The position numbers and the translations under genes are program-made. From QQUJ01 sp050287605 (lineage in GTDB: Bacteria > Pseudomonadota > Gammaproteobacteria > QQUJ01), in contig JBNKCG010000084.1 in assembly GCA_050287605.1 (NCBI GenBank), positions 1 through 32,432 on the forward strand: 32,432 bases of DNA, read 5' to 3'. A model generated the notes under the pieces. It saw only the letters and a program-made list of their open reading frames with translations. It had not been told where the DNA came from and ran no database searches. Of this stretch, positions 32,375 through 32,432 are shown piece by piece. Within the stretch, counting starts at the first letter, position 1; each line of letters begins with the position of its first letter.

Positions 32375-32432
32375 GAATAATTCCACCAAAGGAGGATGGA
32401 GGAGTGTCGTGCTGTCATACAACGAATCAGCA

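Noticed and set aside
32396..32432. ORF starting ATG at 32396 after AGGAGG, open to the right edge
   Set aside because: The ribosome-binding sequence touches the ATG with no spacing, only about 12 codons are visible and nothing is recognisable; other starts nearby are equally possible.
1..32432. Search for CRISPR arrays, insertion sequences, integrases and att-like repeats around the respiratory island
   Set aside because: No direct-repeat arrays, transposase-like products or tRNA-adjacent repeats were seen; the tRNA-Leu is intact and far from the island.

Overview
This is a high-GC, tightly packed stretch of a bacterial chromosome. The family mix (NrfD-type respiratory operon with Tat signals, sigma-54 two-component regulators, glgBC/malQ/glgP glycogen genes, queA) suggests a gammaproteobacterium, perhaps of the Chromatiales/Ectothiorhodospiraceae kind. 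That placement is inference from gene content; there is no rRNA marker. No insertion sequence, phage gene or CRISPR array was seen.

Region 1 (1-12.7 kb) is a respiratory island. A minus-strand operon (8754 down to 2315) encodes a Tat-exported 16-Cys Fe-S protein, an NrfD/PsrC-type quinone-interacting membrane anchor, a Tat-exported molybdopterin oxidoreductase of the Psr/Phs/Arr/Arx/Srd type, a TorD-type chaperone, a Sel1-repeat protein, an 87-aa exported protein of unknown function and a small monohaem cytochrome c. Divergent from it is a phosphonate-binding-like (PhnD/AioX-type) Tat-exported sensor protein, translationally overlapped with a membrane histidine kinase and a sigma-54-dependent response regulator. 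A second, paralogous kinase/regulator pair lies at the far end (2-2246) and points at the operon tail. The divergent intergenic region holds a near-consensus sigma-54 promoter for the operon and three copies of a GGTTAC-N6-GTAACC palindrome spaced 40 and 42 bp apart, the third inside the sensor gene. The simplest reading is a ligand-sensing protein, kinase and enhancer-binding regulator that switch on an oxyanion- or sulfur-compound-respiring enzyme. The substrate cannot be read from the sequence.

Region 2 (12.7-18.2 kb) starts with a GNAT acetyltransferase. It is followed by a minus-strand cluster: ECF sigma factor, small membrane anti-sigma-like protein, CnrX/Spy-like periplasmic protein, secreted GH5 glycosidase, small secreted unknown protein, lipoprotein alpha/beta hydrolase and a small DUF6958-like protein. 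The order suggests an envelope-sensing ECF module driving secreted hydrolases.

Region 3 (18.4-21.3 kb) has a LigB/DODA-type dioxygenase whose start is disrupted by a C8 tract, converging on a soluble four-PAS diguanylate cyclase.

Region 4 (21.4-31 kb) is a glycogen/alpha-glucan block: glgB (-), divergent glgC-GH57-malQ (+), and convergent glgP (-). It provides ADP-glucose supply, branching, transglycosylation and phosphorolysis. No glycogen synthase is in the window.

Region 5 (31-32.4 kb) has tRNA-Leu(CAA) with a clear promoter, queA, and a terminator hairpin whose T-tract lies on the minus strand.
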